A stretch of DNA of 64,000 nt from Hyphomicrobiales bacterium (GTDB taxonomy: Bacteria; Pseudomonadota; Alphaproteobacteria; Rhizobiales; Xanthobacteraceae): positions 94,822 through 158,821 of the forward strand of contig JACESF010000002.1 of assembly GCA_013911975.1 (NCBI GenBank), read 5' to 3'. Positions 31,106-40,322 of this stretch are shown here, piece after piece. Within the stretch, counting starts at the first letter, position 1, and each line of letters begins with the position of its first letter. Both the position numbers and the translations under genes were made by a program. A model generated the notes under the pieces. That model was given only the letters and a program-made list of their open reading frames with translations. It was not told the DNA's origin and ran no database searches.

Positions 31106-31491
31106 TCCCCGGAGCGCTGCTCCAGCCGGCCCTCGGCGGCCTTGTTGCGGTACTGGAAGGCGATCAGCGTGGCCTTGAGGGGCCGCAGCAGGCCCAACGT
31201 GGCGACCAGGATGGCCGGCACCCAGAGCAGGGCATGGACCCAGAGCGGCGGCTGCCACGTCGCTTCCACCCAGAAGGCGAGCGCCACCACCACGAAGCCG
31301 GCGATGAGGATGACGAACACCGCCGGGCCGTCCCCGGCATCGATGAAGCCGTAATCCAGCCCGCAGGCGTCGCAGGACGGGGCCGTGTCGAGGAATCCCT
31401 TGAACAGCCGCCCCTTTCCGCAGCGCGGGCAGCGGCACGACAGGCCCGCCGCGACGGGGGAAACGGGCGTGAAATAGGGACTCATGGACAT
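31102..31491 (-). CDS. DUF983 family membrane protein of the cox operon
   Basis: A 129-residue protein. The N-terminal zinc-ribbon-like CPRCGKG...CDACG is followed by two membrane helices (VFVILIAGFVVVALAFWV, LWVHALLWVPAILVATLGLL). This is the DUF983 family, commonly encoded between ctaE and surf1 in alphaproteobacteria. Its biochemical role is not established. ATG 31491 was chosen with GAGG 5 bases upstream; the track start runs into a repeat. Confidence 0.88.
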   Translation of the reverse strand: MSMSPYFTPVSPVAAGLSCRCPRCGKGRLFKGFLDTAPSCDACGLDYGFIDAGDGPAVFVILIAGFVVVALAFWVEATWQPPLWVHALLWVPAILVATLGLLRPLKATLIAFQYRNKAAEGRLEQRSGE

Positions 31492-31505
31492 GGGGGCCTC
31501 GCACC

Positions 31506-31550
31506 GTGGCGCCGTGGACCGTGACGCCGTGGACCGTGGCGCCTTGGACG
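31506..31550. repeat. Three tandem 15-bp repeats between ctaE and the DUF983 gene
   Basis: Three direct units (GTGGCGCCGTGGACC, then two variants with one and two changes) lie in the 140-base gap between ctaE and the DUF983 gene. They fall just upstream of the DUF983 ribosome site. They do not encode an annotated gene. They could vary in copy number between strains. Confidence 0.75.
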
Positions 31551-31631
31551 GGCGGGCCCCGAACAGGCGGGGCCTCGAACGGGAACGGGGCGGCACACGC
31601 CGCCCCGCACCTTGCATTCACGCGTCGGCGA

Positions 31632-32468
31632 TCAGCCGTGCCCGGCGCTGCCGCCCACCGCCCAGACATAGACGAAGGCGAACAGGAACAGCCAGACCAC
31701 GTCCACGAAGTGCCAGTACCAGGCGGCGGCCTCGAAGCCGAAGTGCCGCTCCGGGGTGAACTGGCCCGCCAGGGCGCGACCCAGGCACACCGCCAGGAAG
31801 ATGGTGCCCACGATCACATGGAAGCCGTGGAAGCCGGTCGCCATGAAGAAGGTCGCGCCGTAGATGTTGCCCGAGAAGCCGAAATGAACGTGCGAATATT
31901 CATAGGCCTGGCAGGTGCTGAACAGCAGGCCCAGCAGCACGGTGCAGACGAGGCCCCACTTCAGGCCCTCGCGGTCGCCTTCCAGCAGCGCATGGTGCGC
32001 CCAGGTGACCGTGGTGCCCGAGGTGAGCAGGATCAGGGTGTTCAGCAGCGGCAGGTGCCAGGGGTCCAGCGCCTCGATGCCGTGGGGCGGCCACACGCCG
32101 CCGGTGAATTCCACGCGGGCATAGTTGATGCCCTCGTTCACGAACAGGGCGGCATCGAAGAAGGCCCAGAACCACGCCACGAAGAACATCACCTCGGAGG
32201 CGATGAACAGGATCATGCCGTAGCGGAAGCCGATGGCGACCACCGGCGTATGGAAGCCCTTCGCGCCTTCGCGGATCAGGTCGCGCCACCAGCCGAACAT
32301 GGTGTAGAGCACGCCCACGAACCCGACGATCATGGGGATGGTGGTGCCGCCGTGCATCCAGACCACCGCCCCCACGGTGAGGATGAACGCCGCCACCGCT
32401 CCGACGATGGGCCACGGGCTCGGCTCCACCAGATGGTAGTCGTGCTGCTTGACGTGTGCCTCGGCCAT
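31632..32468 (-). CDS. ctaE: Cytochrome c oxidase subunit III
   Basis: A 278-residue membrane subunit of aa3-type oxidase with seven helices. Typical tracts are [49 protein letters not shown] and the C-terminal [20 protein letters not shown]. Subunit III stabilises the oxidase during turnover. It follows ctaG by 97 bases. Confidence 0.97.
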   Translation of the reverse strand: MAEAHVKQHDYHLVEPSPWPIVGAVAAFILTVGAVVWMHGGTTIPMIVGFVGVLYTMFGWWRDLIREGAKGFHTPVVAIGFRYGMILFIASEVMFFVAWFWAFFDAALFVNEGINYARVEFTGGVWPPHGIEALDPWHLPLLNTLILLTSGTTVTWAHHALLEGDREGLKWGLVCTVLLGLLFSTCQAYEYSHVHFGFSGNIYGATFFMATGFHGFHVIVGTIFLAVCLGRALAGQFTPERHFGFEAAAWYWHFVDVVWLFLFAFVYVWAVGGSAGHG

Positions 32469-32565
32469 TCCGGCGGCCTCCCCTTCCAGCTATCCCAATT
32501 CGTACCGGGCCGACGGCCCTGCTGCAATTATGTCCTTGTCGCCGCGCCGTGCGGGCGGACGTTCC

Positions 32566-33186
32566 TCACCCGCCCTTCCCCGGCCCCTGCCCCGCGGACG
32601 CGGCCTTGGGGGCCGGCACTTTGGCGGGGAAGAAGGTGTAGGAAAGGGTCACCGTCTTGAGCGAGGACATTTCCTCGTCCTGCTCGACGGCGGGATCGAT
32701 GTAGAACACCACCGGCATGTCCAGCGTCTCGCCGGGCTTCAGCGCCTGCTCGGTGAAGCAGAAGCACTGCATCTTCACGAAGTAGAAGCCGCTGTTGCCG
32801 GGGGTCACGTTGTAGGTGGCCTGCCCGGTGGTGGTGGTGTTGAAGGTGTTCTCGGCTCGGAAATAGACCAGCTTGGTCTCGCCCACCTTGATCGTGACGG
32901 AGGGCTGCTCCGGCTTGAAGACCCAGGGCAGGCCCGGGGCCACGTTGGCGTCGAAGCGCACGGTGATGGTGCGCTCCGAGCGGCCTTCCGGCTGGGCCGT
33001 GCTCACGCGCGGCGCGCCGCCGAAGCCGGTGAGGCTGCAGAACATGGCGTAGAGCGGCACGGCGGCATAGGCGACGCCGATCATCATGGCGACGAACAGC
33101 GCGCACGCGGCGGCGACGAGCTTGTGCGGCGGCGCCTTGCGCGCCACCGGCCCCGTCCCACCCTTCGTGTTGGTGTCCTCGTCCAC
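32566..33186 (-). CDS. ctaG: Cytochrome c oxidase assembly protein CtaG (Cox11)
   Basis: This is a membrane-anchored copper chaperone that delivers copper to the CuB site of subunit I. It has 206 residues with one N-terminal helix (LVAAACALFVAMMIGVAYAAVPLY) and a periplasmic domain with the copper-binding CFCF motif in MQCFCFTEQ. PVVFYIDP is a Cox11 signature. It is 15 bases after the small membrane gene. Confidence 0.96.
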   Translation of the reverse strand: MDEDTNTKGGTGPVARKAPPHKLVAAACALFVAMMIGVAYAAVPLYAMFCSLTGFGGAPRVSTAQPEGRSERTITVRFDANVAPGLPWVFKPEQPSVTIKVGETKLVYFRAENTFNTTTTGQATYNVTPGNSGFYFVKMQCFCFTEQALKPGETLDMPVVFYIDPAVEQDEEMSSLKTVTLSYTFFPAKVPAPKAASAGQGPGKGG

Positions 33187-33201
33187 TATCCTGCGTCCCT
33201 A

Positions 33202-33387
33202 TCAGAGCGGCCGGTTGAGAACGTTCGGCCCGAGCTTCACGATCGTCACCACGTAGAAAAGCACCACCAGGAAGCCGAGCACTGCGGCGATCGCGATGGA
33301 CCGCGCGCGGCGACGGCGCCTCTGTTCCGGCGTCAGCACCACCCCGCCCTCAGTGCCGGGCTCGGGCGGAATCTTGTCCTGCGCCAT
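33202..33387 (-). CDS. Small single-helix protein of the cox operon (CoxF-like)
   Basis: A 61-residue protein. The N-terminus is charged, RRRRRARS precedes one membrane helix (IAIAAVLGFLVVLFYVVTIV), and the tail is short. It sits between ctaB (3 bases) and ctaG (15 bases). A small protein at this place is conserved in alphaproteobacterial oxidase operons and is often called CoxF. A role in oxidase assembly is inferred from position. Confidence 0.85.
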   Translation of the reverse strand: MAQDKIPPEPGTEGGVVLTPEQRRRRRARSIAIAAVLGFLVVLFYVVTIVKLGPNVLNRPL

Positions 33388-33390
33388 GCC

Positions 33391-34326
33391 TCAGATCCCC
33401 GGAATGACCGCTTCCACCAGCAAGGTGGCGAACAGCAGGAAGAGATAGAGGATGGAGAAACCGAACAGCCGCCGCGCCGCCTTCACCGCCGCCTCGCCGG
33501 TGCGGGTGCGGTAGACGGACAGCGCCAGCCAGAGCATGCCCAGGCCGGTCACGGCCGAGACGATGCCGTAGGCGATGCCGGCATAGCCCAGCACCACCGG
33601 CGAGATGGCCAGCGGCACCAGGAACAGGGTGTAGAGCAGGATCTGGCGGCGCGTCTCGTCGGCGCCCGCCGTCACCGGCAGCATGGGCACGCCGGCCCGC
33701 GCGTAATCCTCGGCGCGATAGAGCGCCAGCGCCCAGAAATGCGGGGGCGTCCAGAAGAAGATGATGGCCACCAGCAGCAGGCTTTCCAGGCTGATGCTGC
33801 CGGAGGCGGCGGCCCAGGCCACCATGGGCGGGAAGGCGCCCGCCGCGCCGCCGATGACGATGTTCTGCGGCGTCGAGCGCTTCAGCCACATGGTGTAGAT
33901 CACCACGTAGAAGAAGATGGTGAAGGCCAGCAGCGCCGCCGACAGCACGTTCACCAGCAGGCCCAGCACGCCCACCGAGAAGCACGACAGGGTGAGGCCG
34001 AAGGCCAGCGCCTCGCGGGGCGTCACCTTGCCGGCGGGAATGGGGCGGCGGCGGGTGCGGAACATGACCGCGTCGATGTCCGCGTCCCACCACATGTTGA
34101 GCGCCCCGGCGGCGCCCGCGCCCACGGCGATGCACAGGATGGCCGTGAAGGCGATCACCGGATGCACGTGGTCCGGGGCACGCACGAGACCCACCAGGGC
34201 GGTGAACACGACCAGGGACATCACGCGCGGCTTCAGCAGCGCGATGAAATCCCCGGGCGATGCCATCCCGCCCGCCACGTCGGCGGCCGCGGTGCTGTCG
34301 TTCATGCTCACGCTGACGTCACTCAT
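33391..34326 (-). CDS. ctaB: Protohaem IX farnesyltransferase (haem O synthase)
   Basis: This is a polytopic UbiA-family prenyltransferase that converts haem B to haem O, the precursor of haem A. It has 311 residues and about nine helices. The first Asp-rich motif is in [23 protein letters not shown] near residue 95, a signature of this enzyme. ATG 34326 (MSDVSVS) is preferred; the track start adds a basic, unlikely extension. Part of the minus-strand cox operon. Confidence 0.96.
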   Translation of the reverse strand: MSDVSVSMNDSTAAADVAGGMASPGDFIALLKPRVMSLVVFTALVGLVRAPDHVHPVIAFTAILCIAVGAGAAGALNMWWDADIDAVMFRTRRRPIPAGKVTPREALAFGLTLSCFSVGVLGLLVNVLSAALLAFTIFFYVVIYTMWLKRSTPQNIVIGGAAGAFPPMVAWAAASGSISLESLLLVAIIFFWTPPHFWALALYRAEDYARAGVPMLPVTAGADETRRQILLYTLFLVPLAISPVVLGYAGIAYGIVSAVTGLGMLWLALSVYRTRTGEAAVKAARRLFGFSILYLFLLFATLLVEAVIPGI

Positions 34327-34610
34327 ATCCACTCGTCCCGGGCGGGTCGGTGAAGACCGCGCCGTCCGAGCCCGTCCCGAAGTCCCGGCAGGGAGCTTCA
34401 TCGAGGGCCCGATCGCGGGCCCCGGCGTCGGAGCCCATTTTAGTCCCCGCGCACCGCGCGGGATAGCCAATGCCCGGCAGGCGCCCCGCCTCCCGGCCGG
34501 CGGCCCTCAAGACGCAGAGGCCGCGCGGGTTTCGCACCGCGCGGCGCCTACCCTGCCCCGGGCGCCGCCCGGCGGCCCGGCCGAGGCCGGAGCGCCGGGT
34601 CCGGCGATCC
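34327..34610. other. Non-coding spacer between ctaD and ctaB
   Basis: A 284-base GC-rich gap inside the cox operon. No ORF with family-like sequence, tRNA or T-tailed hairpin was seen. It is long for an intra-operon gap, so a secondary promoter is possible. Confidence 0.6.
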
Positions 34611-36233
34611 TCACTTCACGCGCGGCAGCACGTCGAAGTGATGGAAGGGCGGGGGCGAGCTGAGCGTCCATTCCAGGGTGGTCGCGCCCGGACCCCACGG
34701 ATTGGGACCGGCCAGCTCCTTGCGGCGGAAGGCCACGAAGTTGCCGATGAGGAAGATGATCACGGCCACGCCCGAGATGTAGGAGCCGATGGACGAGATG
34801 TAGTTCCAGTGCGCGAACGCGTCCGGATAGTCCACATAGCGGCGGGGCATGCCGGCGAGGCCGAGGAAGTGCTGCGGGAAGAACACCATGTTCACGCCGA
34901 TGAACGTGACCCAGAAGTGCAGCTTGCCCCAGAATTCCGGGATCATGTAGCCGCTCATCTTCGGGAACCAGTAGTACCAGCCCGCGAAGATGGCGAACAC
35001 CGCGCCCAGCGACAGCACGTAGTGGAAGTGCGCCACCACGTAATAGGTGTCGTGCAGCGAGCGGTCGATGCCCGCGTTGGAGAGCACCACGCCCGTCACG
35101 CCGCCCACGGTGAACAGGAAGATGAAGCCGATGGCCCACAGCATGGGGGTGCGGAACTGCACCGAGCCGCCCCACATGGTGGCGATCCAGGAGAAGATCT
35201 TCACGCCCGTGGGCACCGCGATGATCATGGTGGCGGCGACGAAGTAGGACTGCGTCGCGGCGGAGAGGCCCACCGTGTACATGTGGTGCGCCCACACCAC
35301 GAAGCCCACCACGCCGATGGCCACCATGGCATAGGCCATGCCCAGATAGCCGAACACGGGCTTGCGGGCGAAGGTGGAGACGATGTGGGAGACGAGGCCG
35401 AAGCCCGGCAGGATGAGGATGTAGACCTCGGGGTGGCCGAAGAACCAGAACAGGTGCTGGAACAGGATCGGATCACCGCCGCCGGCCGGATCGAAGAAGG
35501 TCGTGCCGAAATTGCGGTCCGTCAGCAGCATGGTGATGGCGCCCGCGAGCACCGGCAGCGACAGGAGCAGCAGGAAGGCGGTGATGAGCTGCGACCAGGC
35601 GAACAGCGGCATCTTGTGCAGGGTCATGCCCGGCGCGCGCATGTTCAGGATGGTGGTGATGAGGTTGATCGCCCCGAGGATCGACGACGCGCCCGCGATG
35701 TGCAGCGCGAAGATCAGGAAGTCCATGGCCGGGCCGGGATGGCCGAGCTTGCCGGACAGCGGGGGATAGATGGTCCAGCCGCCGCCGAAGCCGTCGGTGC
35801 CCGGCGCGCCCTCGACGAACAGCGAGATGATGGCGAGGCCGAAGGCCGGGGGCATCAGCCAGAAGGCGATGTTGTTGATGCGCGGGAAGGCCGTGTCGGG
35901 CGCGCCGATCATCAGGGGCACGAAATAGTTGCCGTAGCCGCCGATGAGCGCGGGCATCACCATGAAGAAGATCATGATGAGGCCGTGGCCCGTGGTGAAC
36001 ACGTTGAAGGTCTGGGGATTCTTGAAATATTGCAGCCCCGGCTCCATCAGCTCCATGCGGATGCCGATGGACAGGGCGCCGCCCACGATCCCCGCCACGA
36101 TGGCGAAGATCAGGTACATGATCCCGATGTCCTTGTTGTTCGTGGAGAACACCCAACGCCGCCAGCCGGTGGGATCGCCGTGGTGCTCGGCGGTATGAGG
36201 TTCGTGGTGCGCCGCGTGCGCGTCGGTGGCCAT
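34611..36233 (-). CDS. ctaD: Cytochrome c oxidase subunit I (aa3 type)
   Basis: The catalytic subunit with haem a, haem a3 and CuB, 540 residues and 12 helices. Landmarks are [26 protein letters not shown] (haem a ligand His), [17 protein letters not shown] with the Tyr-linked His-Glu-Val-Tyr motif, AHHMYTVG, and [14 protein letters not shown] (haem a3 and a ligands). The HPEVY and K-channel features mark a type A oxidase that reduces O2 and pumps protons. Confidence 0.98.
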   Translation of the reverse strand: MATDAHAAHHEPHTAEHHGDPTGWRRWVFSTNNKDIGIMYLIFAIVAGIVGGALSIGIRMELMEPGLQYFKNPQTFNVFTTGHGLIMIFFMVMPALIGGYGNYFVPLMIGAPDTAFPRINNIAFWLMPPAFGLAIISLFVEGAPGTDGFGGGWTIYPPLSGKLGHPGPAMDFLIFALHIAGASSILGAINLITTILNMRAPGMTLHKMPLFAWSQLITAFLLLLSLPVLAGAITMLLTDRNFGTTFFDPAGGGDPILFQHLFWFFGHPEVYILILPGFGLVSHIVSTFARKPVFGYLGMAYAMVAIGVVGFVVWAHHMYTVGLSAATQSYFVAATMIIAVPTGVKIFSWIATMWGGSVQFRTPMLWAIGFIFLFTVGGVTGVVLSNAGIDRSLHDTYYVVAHFHYVLSLGAVFAIFAGWYYWFPKMSGYMIPEFWGKLHFWVTFIGVNMVFFPQHFLGLAGMPRRYVDYPDAFAHWNYISSIGSYISGVAVIIFLIGNFVAFRRKELAGPNPWGPGATTLEWTLSSPPPFHHFDVLPRVK

Positions 36234-36307
36234 GGGGTGCGTCCTTAGCTGTCGAGACGTTTCCGTCTTTCAGTCTTTATCGTCTGGCTTGCGTTGTCGT
36301 CGCGCGA

Positions 36308-36355
36308 CCCGGGGGCTCCCGTCCCCCGGGGGTGAGGCCCGGCATGCCGGGCCTC
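36308..36355 (-). promoter_or_regulatory. Two strong hairpins in the ctaC-ctaD intercistronic gap
   Basis: Just after the ctaC stop are a perfect palindrome GAGGCCCGGC-AT-GCCGGGCCTC (36334-36355) and a second stem CCCGGGGG/CCCCCGGG with a 7-base loop (36308-36330). Neither has a T-run. They probably act as mRNA processing or stabilising elements, or a partial terminator, setting subunit II to subunit I ratios (inference). Confidence 0.6.
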
Positions 36356-36358
36356 GGA

Positions 36359-37231
36359 TCACTGGGCGTCGGCGACCCGCATCAGGCCGTCGGCGGCAGG
36401 CGCGGCGGCGACCGAGGTCGGCGCCGGCGCGGCGGAGTATTTCTGCTTCGCCTGGGCGACCCAGGCGTTGAACTGGTCCTCGCTCACCACGCGGACCGCG
36501 ATGGGCATGAAGGCGTGGTCGCGGCCGCACAGTTCGGAGCACTGGCCGTAATAGACGCCCTCGCGGGTCGCCTTGAACCAGCTCTCGTTGAGGCGGCCGG
36601 GCAGCGCGTCGATCTTAACTCCGAACGAGGGAACCGCGAAGGAGTGGATCACGTCGCCCGCGGTCACCTGGATGCGCACGGTCTTGTTGACCGGCACCAC
36701 CACCTCGTTGTCCACCGCCAGCAGGCGCGGCTGGCCGGGCTTCAGGTCCTTCTCCGCCACCATGAGCGAATCGAAGCCGAAGCCGCCATTGTCCGGATAT
36801 TCGTAGGACCAGTACCACTGGTGCCCGGTCACCTTCACCGTCATGTCCGGCTCGGGGATGTGCAGTTCCTGGTGCAGCAGGCGGAACGAGGGAATCGCGA
36901 TGGCCACCAGGATCAGAACCGGCACCACCGTCCAGGCCACCTCGATGAGCGTGTTGTGCGAGGTCTTCGACGGCACCGGGTTGGCGCGCTCGTTGAAGCG
37001 CACCATCACGATGGCGAGCAGCACCATCACGAACAGCACGATGGCCGTGATGATCACCAGGAGGAAGATGTTGAAGGAGTGGATGTTCTCCATGACGGGC
37101 GTGGCCGCGCCCTGGAGATTGATCTGCCAGTCGGACGGCTGGCCCATCCCGGCCCACGCGGCTGCGCTCGCGACCATCGCGGCGGCACAGGTCGCCACGG
37201 CGAGAGCTGAGCTGCGAAAGAATGACCTCAT
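36359..37231 (-). CDS. ctaC: Cytochrome c oxidase subunit II
   Basis: The CuA-bearing subunit that accepts electrons from cytochrome c. It has 290 residues from ATG 37231. A signal peptide (FFRSSALAVATCAAAMVASAAAWA) is followed by two helices and a periplasmic cupredoxin domain. CuA ligands are in YYGQCSELCGRDHAFMP, and the aromatic electron-entry region is GHQWYWSYEYP. First gene of the operon ctaC-D-B-(coxF)-G-E-DUF983-surf1. An FNR/FixK-type box lies 120 bases upstream. Confidence 0.97.
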   Translation of the reverse strand: MRSFFRSSALAVATCAAAMVASAAAWAGMGQPSDWQINLQGAATPVMENIHSFNIFLLVIITAIVLFVMVLLAIVMVRFNERANPVPSKTSHNTLIEVAWTVVPVLILVAIAIPSFRLLHQELHIPEPDMTVKVTGHQWYWSYEYPDNGGFGFDSLMVAEKDLKPGQPRLLAVDNEVVVPVNKTVRIQVTAGDVIHSFAVPSFGVKIDALPGRLNESWFKATREGVYYGQCSELCGRDHAFMPIAVRVVSEDQFNAWVAQAKQKYSAAPAPTSVAAAPAADGLMRVADAQ

Positions 37232-37647
37232 GACGACTTTCTCTCCCTCAGCGGCGGCGGCGCACTGACCCCCCGGCTCCCGGACCCACGGCCGGGCAGG
37301 CTCGCGAGCCTTAACGGGAAGCGCCGAATTCACGCACGGAACGCCCTTCTTTGACTTACATCAAACACAATTCACCAGAGGCCGCAATTGCGGCCAGGGG
37401 GCGCATGTGGGTGGGCATGTCGCCGCGCTCGGGGGCATCCGAGCACCACGCCGCCACGCTTTGCGCGCAAAGGCCAAGCTCGGGCTGCGCGTCCCTCGAT
37501 CCGCCACAAAATGCCGTTTTGTCGTCAAATCGGGACGCGTGTCCTTGACATGAGCGGTCAGGCTCTTAAGCCCAAGAGCGGGCCTGATCGTTCCGTCCCG
37601 CCCTTGTCGGAAGCGGCGTCGCCGCGTGTTTTTTGGAGCCGGAATCC
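37232..37647. other. Divergent promoter region between ctaC and ialB
   Basis: A 416-base gap without a supported gene. It contains an FNR/FixK-type box at 37351-37364 and a perfect 16-bp palindrome GGCCGCAATTGCGGCC at 37380-37395. The short ORFs of the track here lack ribosome sites and family similarity. Confidence 0.7.
37351..37364. promoter_or_regulatory. FNR/FixK-type box upstream of the cytochrome oxidase operon
   Basis: TTGAC-TTAC-ATCAA matches the FNR/FixK consensus TTGAY-N4-RTCAA at every position. Its centre is 126 bases before the ctaC ATG and about 290 before ialB. This suggests oxygen-dependent control of the aa3 oxidase. Whether it activates or represses cannot be told without the transcription start. 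Confidence 0.75.
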
Positions 37648-38259
37648 ATGGGATTCGAGTCGTCGGTCGCAACTGCCTCACGCAACGCAACTGCCCCACG
37701 CTTCGCGCCTGCCCTGCGCCACGCACTTGCCCCGCGCCACGCCTTTGCCCCGCGCCACGCCTTTTCCTCCGGCCTGCTCGCCGCCGCCGCTCTCGTCCTC
37801 GCCTGCCTGATGCACACGCCCGCCGCCGCCCAGGGCGTGGTGAAGCAGGTGTTCAACGACTGGCAGATTCGCTGCGATACGCCCCCCGGCGCCCAGGGCG
37901 AGCAGTGCGTGCTGCTCCAGAGCGTGCAGGCCGAGGACCGCCCGAACGTGGGCCTCACCGTGATCGTGCTGAAGACCGCAGACGGCAAGAGCCGCCTGCT
38001 GCGCGTGCTCGCCCCCCTCGGCGTGCTGATCCCCTCCGGCCTCGGCCTGAAGATCGACGACGCGGACGTGGGCCGCGCGGGCTTCGTCCGCTGCCTGCCC
38101 AATGGCTGCGTCGCTGAGGTGGTGATGGACGACACGCTCATCAACCGCCTGCGCACGGGCAAGCAGGCCACCTTCATCATCTTCCAGACGCCGGAAGAGG
38201 GCATCGGCATCCCCATGAGCCTCAACGGGTTCGGCCCGGGCTTCGACGCGCTGAAATAG
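37648..38259 (+). CDS. Invasion-associated locus B (IalB) family exported protein
   Basis: A protein of about 203 residues of the IalB family, first known from Bartonella as an erythrocyte invasion factor but widespread in free-living alphaproteobacteria. The domain runs from VFNDWQIRC to the C-terminus with CVLLQSVQ and GFVRCLPNGCVAEV cysteines. A signal-like core (GLLAAAALVLACLMHTPAAAQ) is preceded by an unusually long basic N-region containing APRHAF repeats. ATG 37648 is preferred to TTG 37633. The function in this organism is unknown. Confidence 0.85.
   Translation: MGFESSVATASRNATAPRFAPALRHALAPRHAFAPRHAFSSGLLAAAALVLACLMHTPAAAQGVVKQVFNDWQIRCDTPPGAQGEQCVLLQSVQAEDRPNVGLTVIVLKTADGKSRLLRVLAPLGVLIPSGLGLKIDDADVGRAGFVRCLPNGCVAEVVMDDTLINRLRTGKQATFIIFQTPEEGIGIPMSLNGFGPGFDALK
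37711..37764 (+). repeat. Three in-frame 18-bp repeats in the ialB N-terminus
   Basis: Units GCCCCGCGCCACGCCTTT (two identical) and one variant stand head to tail in the reading frame, encoding ALRHAL-APRHAF-APRHAF. A weaker related unit precedes them. They extend the region before the signal-peptide core. Confidence 0.8.
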
Positions 38260-38380
38260 TCACACCCGCCGCCCTTGGGTGCGGCGCCGCGAGGATTTCG
38301 CATCGCGGGCATGGTTTGGCCACATGCCCTGCCCAGAAGGGCGGCGGGGCTTGAGCGGTGCAGTGCGGAGACGACGGGCG

Positions 38381-40219
38381 ATGCACGGGGACGACCACAC
38401 ATTATTCCTCGCTGGCCTCGCCTTCCTTCTCGCCGCCGTCATCTCCGTCCCCATCGCCAAGCGTCTCGGCCTCTCTCCTGTCGTGGGCTATCTGCTGGCG
38501 GGAATCACCATCGGCCCGGCCGGGTTCGATGTGGCCGACCCCCATGTGGTCATCACCGTCGCCGAGCTGGGCGTGGTGCTGCTCCTGTTCCTCATCGGCA
38601 TGGAGCTCCAGCCCTCCCGCCTCCTGTCCATGGGGCGCTACATCTTCGGGCTGGGCACGGCGCAGCTTTTGGTCACGGGCCTGCTCATCACGGCCGTGGG
38701 CTGGAGCCTGGGGCTCGGCCTCGCGGGCGCGTTCATCGCGGGCATGGCGCTCGCCATGTCGGCTACCTCCATCGCGCTCCAGATCCTGAACGAGCGCGGC
38801 GACCTGCCCTCGGGCTACGGGCAGCGCGCGTTCTCGATCCTGCTGTTCCAGGACATCGCTATCGTCCCGCTGCTGGCCCTGGTGCCGCTGCTCGCCCCGG
38901 CGGCCGCGCGCTTCCAGGGCGAGCCGATGATGCTCGCCTTCAAGGCCGGCGCCGTCATCGCGGCGGTGGCGGCCCTGGTGCTGGCGGGGCGCTACCTGCT
39001 CAATCCCTTCTTCCGCCTGCTGGCGCGCTCCGGCGCGCGCGAGGCCATGACGGCGGCCGCGCTGCTGGTGGTGCTGGGCGCGGCGGGGCTCATGGCCTCG
39101 GTCGGCCTGTCCATGGCGCTGGGCGCGTTCCTCGCGGGCCTGCTGCTGTCGGAAAGCACGTTCCGGCACGAGCTGGAGGCCAATATCGACGCCTTCCGCG
39201 GCCTGCTCCTGTCCTTCTTCTTCATGGGCATCGGCATGTCGCTGGACATGAAGGTGCTGCTTCCGCACATCGTGCCGCTGGTGGCCGCCGCCGTGCTCAT
39301 CACGGCCATCAAGTTCGCCGTCGTGTTCGGCCTCTACCGCACCGACCACACGACCCGCACCGACGCGGCGCGTGCCGGCGCGGTGCTCATGCCGGCCGGC
39401 GAATTCGCCTTCGTGCTGTTTCCGCTCGCCTTGGCCAACGGCCTGCTGAGCCGGGAGCAGAGCGAATTCCTCACCGCTACGGCGGCCATCACCATGATGA
39501 TCGGCCCGCTGGTGTTCGCGGGCATCACCTACCTGCTGCCGAAGTTCCGCCGCGCCGCGCCCGAGCCGGAACCGGACGATTTTTCGAACGCGGACGGGCG
39601 GGTGCTGGTCATCGGCTTCGGACGCTTCGGCCAGATCGTGTCGCAATGCCTCCTGGCGGAAGGCGTGGGCGTCACCATCATCGACAGCGACGTGGAGATG
39701 ATCCAGAGCGCGGGGCGCTTCGGCGTCCACATCTATTATGGCGACGGCACGCGGCTCGACGTGCTGCGGGCGGCGGGTGCCGACCAGGCGGAGGTGATCG
39801 CGGTCTGCGTGGACGACCGGGAGGCGGCGGACAGGATCGTGGACATCGTCCAGGCCTCCATGCCCCATGTGCGCCTGCATGTGCGCAGCTATGACCGCGC
39901 CCATTCCATGGACCTGCTGCGCAAGGGCGTGAACTACGAGATGCGCGAGACCCTCGAATCGGCCTTCTCGTTCGGCTCGCGCACCCTGGAGGCGCTGGGC
40001 CTGGAGCGCGAGGCGGTGGCGGGCCTCGTGGCCGAAGTGCGGGCGAAGGACCGCGCGCGGCTCCAGCGCCAGGTGGAGGAAGGCCTCTATGCGGGCATCG
40101 ACCTCATTCCCAACCGCAAGCTGGAGCCCGAGCCCCTGACCCAGCCGGACAAGCCCGCGCGGCCGCTCAACCCGGAAGCCCAGGACGTGCTGACCCACGA
40201 GACCGAATTCTCGGGCTGA
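38381..40219 (+). CDS. Monovalent cation:proton antiporter-2 family, KefB/KefC-like K+ efflux protein
   Basis: A CPA2 antiporter of 612 residues. The first about 390 residues form 12-13 helices (LGLSPVVGYLLAGITIGPAGFD, ALSATSIALQILNERGDL-type region, SVGLSMALGAFLAGLLL). A TrkA-N nucleotide-binding domain follows (RVLVIGFGRFGQIVSQCLL, YYGDGTRLDVLRAAGAD). Kef systems expel K+ under electrophile stress when glutathione adducts bind this domain. gshA is encoded 4 kb away but not in one operon. ATG 38381 fits the family N-terminus. Confidence 0.92.
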   Translation: MHGDDHTLFLAGLAFLLAAVISVPIAKRLGLSPVVGYLLAGITIGPAGFDVADPHVVITVAELGVVLLLFLIGMELQPSRLLSMGRYIFGLGTAQLLVTGLLITAVGWSLGLGLAGAFIAGMALAMSATSIALQILNERGDLPSGYGQRAFSILLFQDIAIVPLLALVPLLAPAAARFQGEPMMLAFKAGAVIAAVAALVLAGRYLLNPFFRLLARSGAREAMTAAALLVVLGAAGLMASVGLSMALGAFLAGLLLSESTFRHELEANIDAFRGLLLSFFFMGIGMSLDMKVLLPHIVPLVAAAVLITAIKFAVVFGLYRTDHTTRTDAARAGAVLMPAGEFAFVLFPLALANGLLSREQSEFLTATAAITMMIGPLVFAGITYLLPKFRRAAPEPEPDDFSNADGRVLVIGFGRFGQIVSQCLLAEGVGVTIIDSDVEMIQSAGRFGVHIYYGDGTRLDVLRAAGADQAEVIAVCVDDREAADRIVDIVQASMPHVRLHVRSYDRAHSMDLLRKGVNYEMRETLESAFSFGSRTLEALGLEREAVAGLVAEVRAKDRARLQRQVEEGLYAGIDLIPNRKLEPEPLTQPDKPARPLNPEAQDVLTHETEFSG

Positions 40220-40322
40220 GCCAAGGGTACGGCACGCCTTGCGGAATTCGGCCGCGCCGGCCGGCCGATCTTTCCGTGATTTTGGCAGGATCATGGCATA
40301 GACTTCCCCGAGGAGGCGGCCA

